NCBI GenBank assembly: GCA_021815525.1
Contig: JAKAGN010000015.1
Location: forward strand, 1 to 15,734
Length of the DNA stretch: 15,734 nt
Direction: 5' to 3'
Source: Deltaproteobacteria bacterium
GTDB lineage: Bacteria; Desulfobacterota; Desulfobacteria; Desulfobacterales; Desulfatibacillaceae
Made by a program: the position numbers and the translations under genes. Shown here piece by piece: positions 15,219 through 15,734 of this stretch (position 1 is its first letter; each line of letters begins with the position of its first letter). The notes under the pieces were generated by a model, which made no database searches, was not told the origin of the DNA, and saw only the letters and a program-made list of their open reading frames with translations.

Positions 15219-15734
15219 ATGCCCCCCACCAAGACAAAAAAGCCCGTCCGAAAACCCCGGCGGAAGAAGAGAAGCTTCGCGCGCCGGTTTTTCCGGGCCG
15301 TAATCACCCTTTCCATCATAGGTTTCATAGTGGGCGTCATAGGCGTCGCCGGAGTGTGGATATATTTTTCCCGGGGCCTGCCGGACGTGGACCAGCTCCT
15401 GAAGTACCGGCCCCCGGTGGTGAGCACGGTTTACGCCGACGACGGAAGCGTCATAGCCGAGTTCGGCAAGGAGCGGCGCTTCGTGGTGGGGCTGGACGCC
15501 GTCCCGGACCTTCTGAAAAAAGCCTTCATCTCCGCCGAGGACAAGCGCTTCTACCGGCACAGGGGCGTGGACCTGATAGGCATCGTCCGCGCGGCGCTAC
15601 GGAACGCCAAGGCCAACGCCAACATGCAGGGCGCATCCACCATCACTCAGCAGGTGGTGCGCAACGTCTTTTTAAGCCCCGAAAAGCGCATGGCCCGCAA
15701 GATCAAGGAAATGATCCTGGCGGTGCGGCTGGAG
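15219..15734 (+). CDS. mrcA: Class A penicillin-binding protein 1A, N-terminal part (runs off the window)
   Basis: The first 172 codons of a bifunctional peptidoglycan synthase, cut by the right edge. Residues 1-26 are a basic cytoplasmic head rich in Lys and Arg, about 27-50 form one membrane anchor, and the periplasmic glycosyltransferase (GT51) domain follows. Its first motif is SAEDKRFYRHRGVD (105-118) with the catalytic Glu107, and the second is GASTITQQ (138-145), continuing into RNVFLSPEKRMARKIKE. The enzyme polymerises lipid II glycan strands and, through its missing C-terminal transpeptidase domain, crosslinks peptides. AGGA lies about 10 nt before the ATG. It is transcribed divergently from everything else in the window. 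The partial sequence could also be a closely related class A PBP. Confidence 0.93.
   Translation, partial: MPPTKTKKPVRKPRRKKRSFARRFFRAVITLSIIGFIVGVIGVAGVWIYFSRGLPDVDQLLKYRPPVVSTVYADDGSVIAEFGKERRFVVGLDAVPDLLKKAFISAEDKRFYRHRGVDLIGIVRAALRNAKANANMQGASTITQQVVRNVFLSPEKRMARKIKEMILAVRLE

Overview
The window is a GC-rich bacterial chromosome segment. Nearly everything is encoded on the minus strand, and one divergent plus-strand gene enters at the right edge. A rhombosortase with a lipoprotein partner, an O-carbamoyltransferase with SxtJ/SxtK-type partners, FmdB, and the codon use suggest a Gram-negative member of the Desulfobacterota (old deltaproteobacteria). That placement is an inference from gene content; no rRNA or other taxonomic marker is present.

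Left part (212-6807, minus): one tightly packed gene set, transcribed right to left. The order is a creatininase-family amidohydrolase, a GT4 glycosyltransferase, an O-carbamoyltransferase, an SxtJ-like membrane protein, a 64-residue DUF5989/SxtK-like membrane protein and an AsnB-type glutamine amidotransferase. Gaps are 13-79 nt and one gene pair overlaps by 20 nt. The combination suggests synthesis and decoration (carbamoylation, amidation) of a surface glycan or secreted glycoconjugate. The set ends in a GC-rich hairpin next to an extreme G-run tract (about 120-185), and the first 120 bases hold nothing I recognise.

Middle (6850-9322, minus): the groES-groEL operon. It has a strong rho-independent terminator (6852-6889) and, between groEL and that terminator, a long imperfect inverted repeat (6963-7076) that no gene explains. 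The groES upstream region lacks a CIRCE element but carries a different 8+8 bp inverted repeat.

Right-middle (9323-11780, minus): an FmdB-type zinc-ribbon protein with a near-consensus promoter and its own terminator, an unrecognised HExxH protein with its own promoter, and a rhombosortase overlapping its apparent substrate, a lipoprotein ending in a GlyGly-CTERM sorting tail. The last two form a protease-substrate module of the rhombotarget-lipoprotein type.

Right part (11916-15734): a medium-chain-type acyl-CoA synthetase, then a protein made of two fused copies of a membrane/PH-like module (minus). A divergent intergenic region follows, with a good promoter driving the first 172 codons of a class A penicillin-binding protein (plus strand, truncated by the window edge).

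Several start codons were chosen from ribosome-binding sites rather than from the longest open frame: the creatininase family gene, groEL, the HExxH gene, the rhombotarget lipoprotein and the acyl-CoA synthetase. I see no tRNA, rRNA, CRISPR array, IS element or phage gene.
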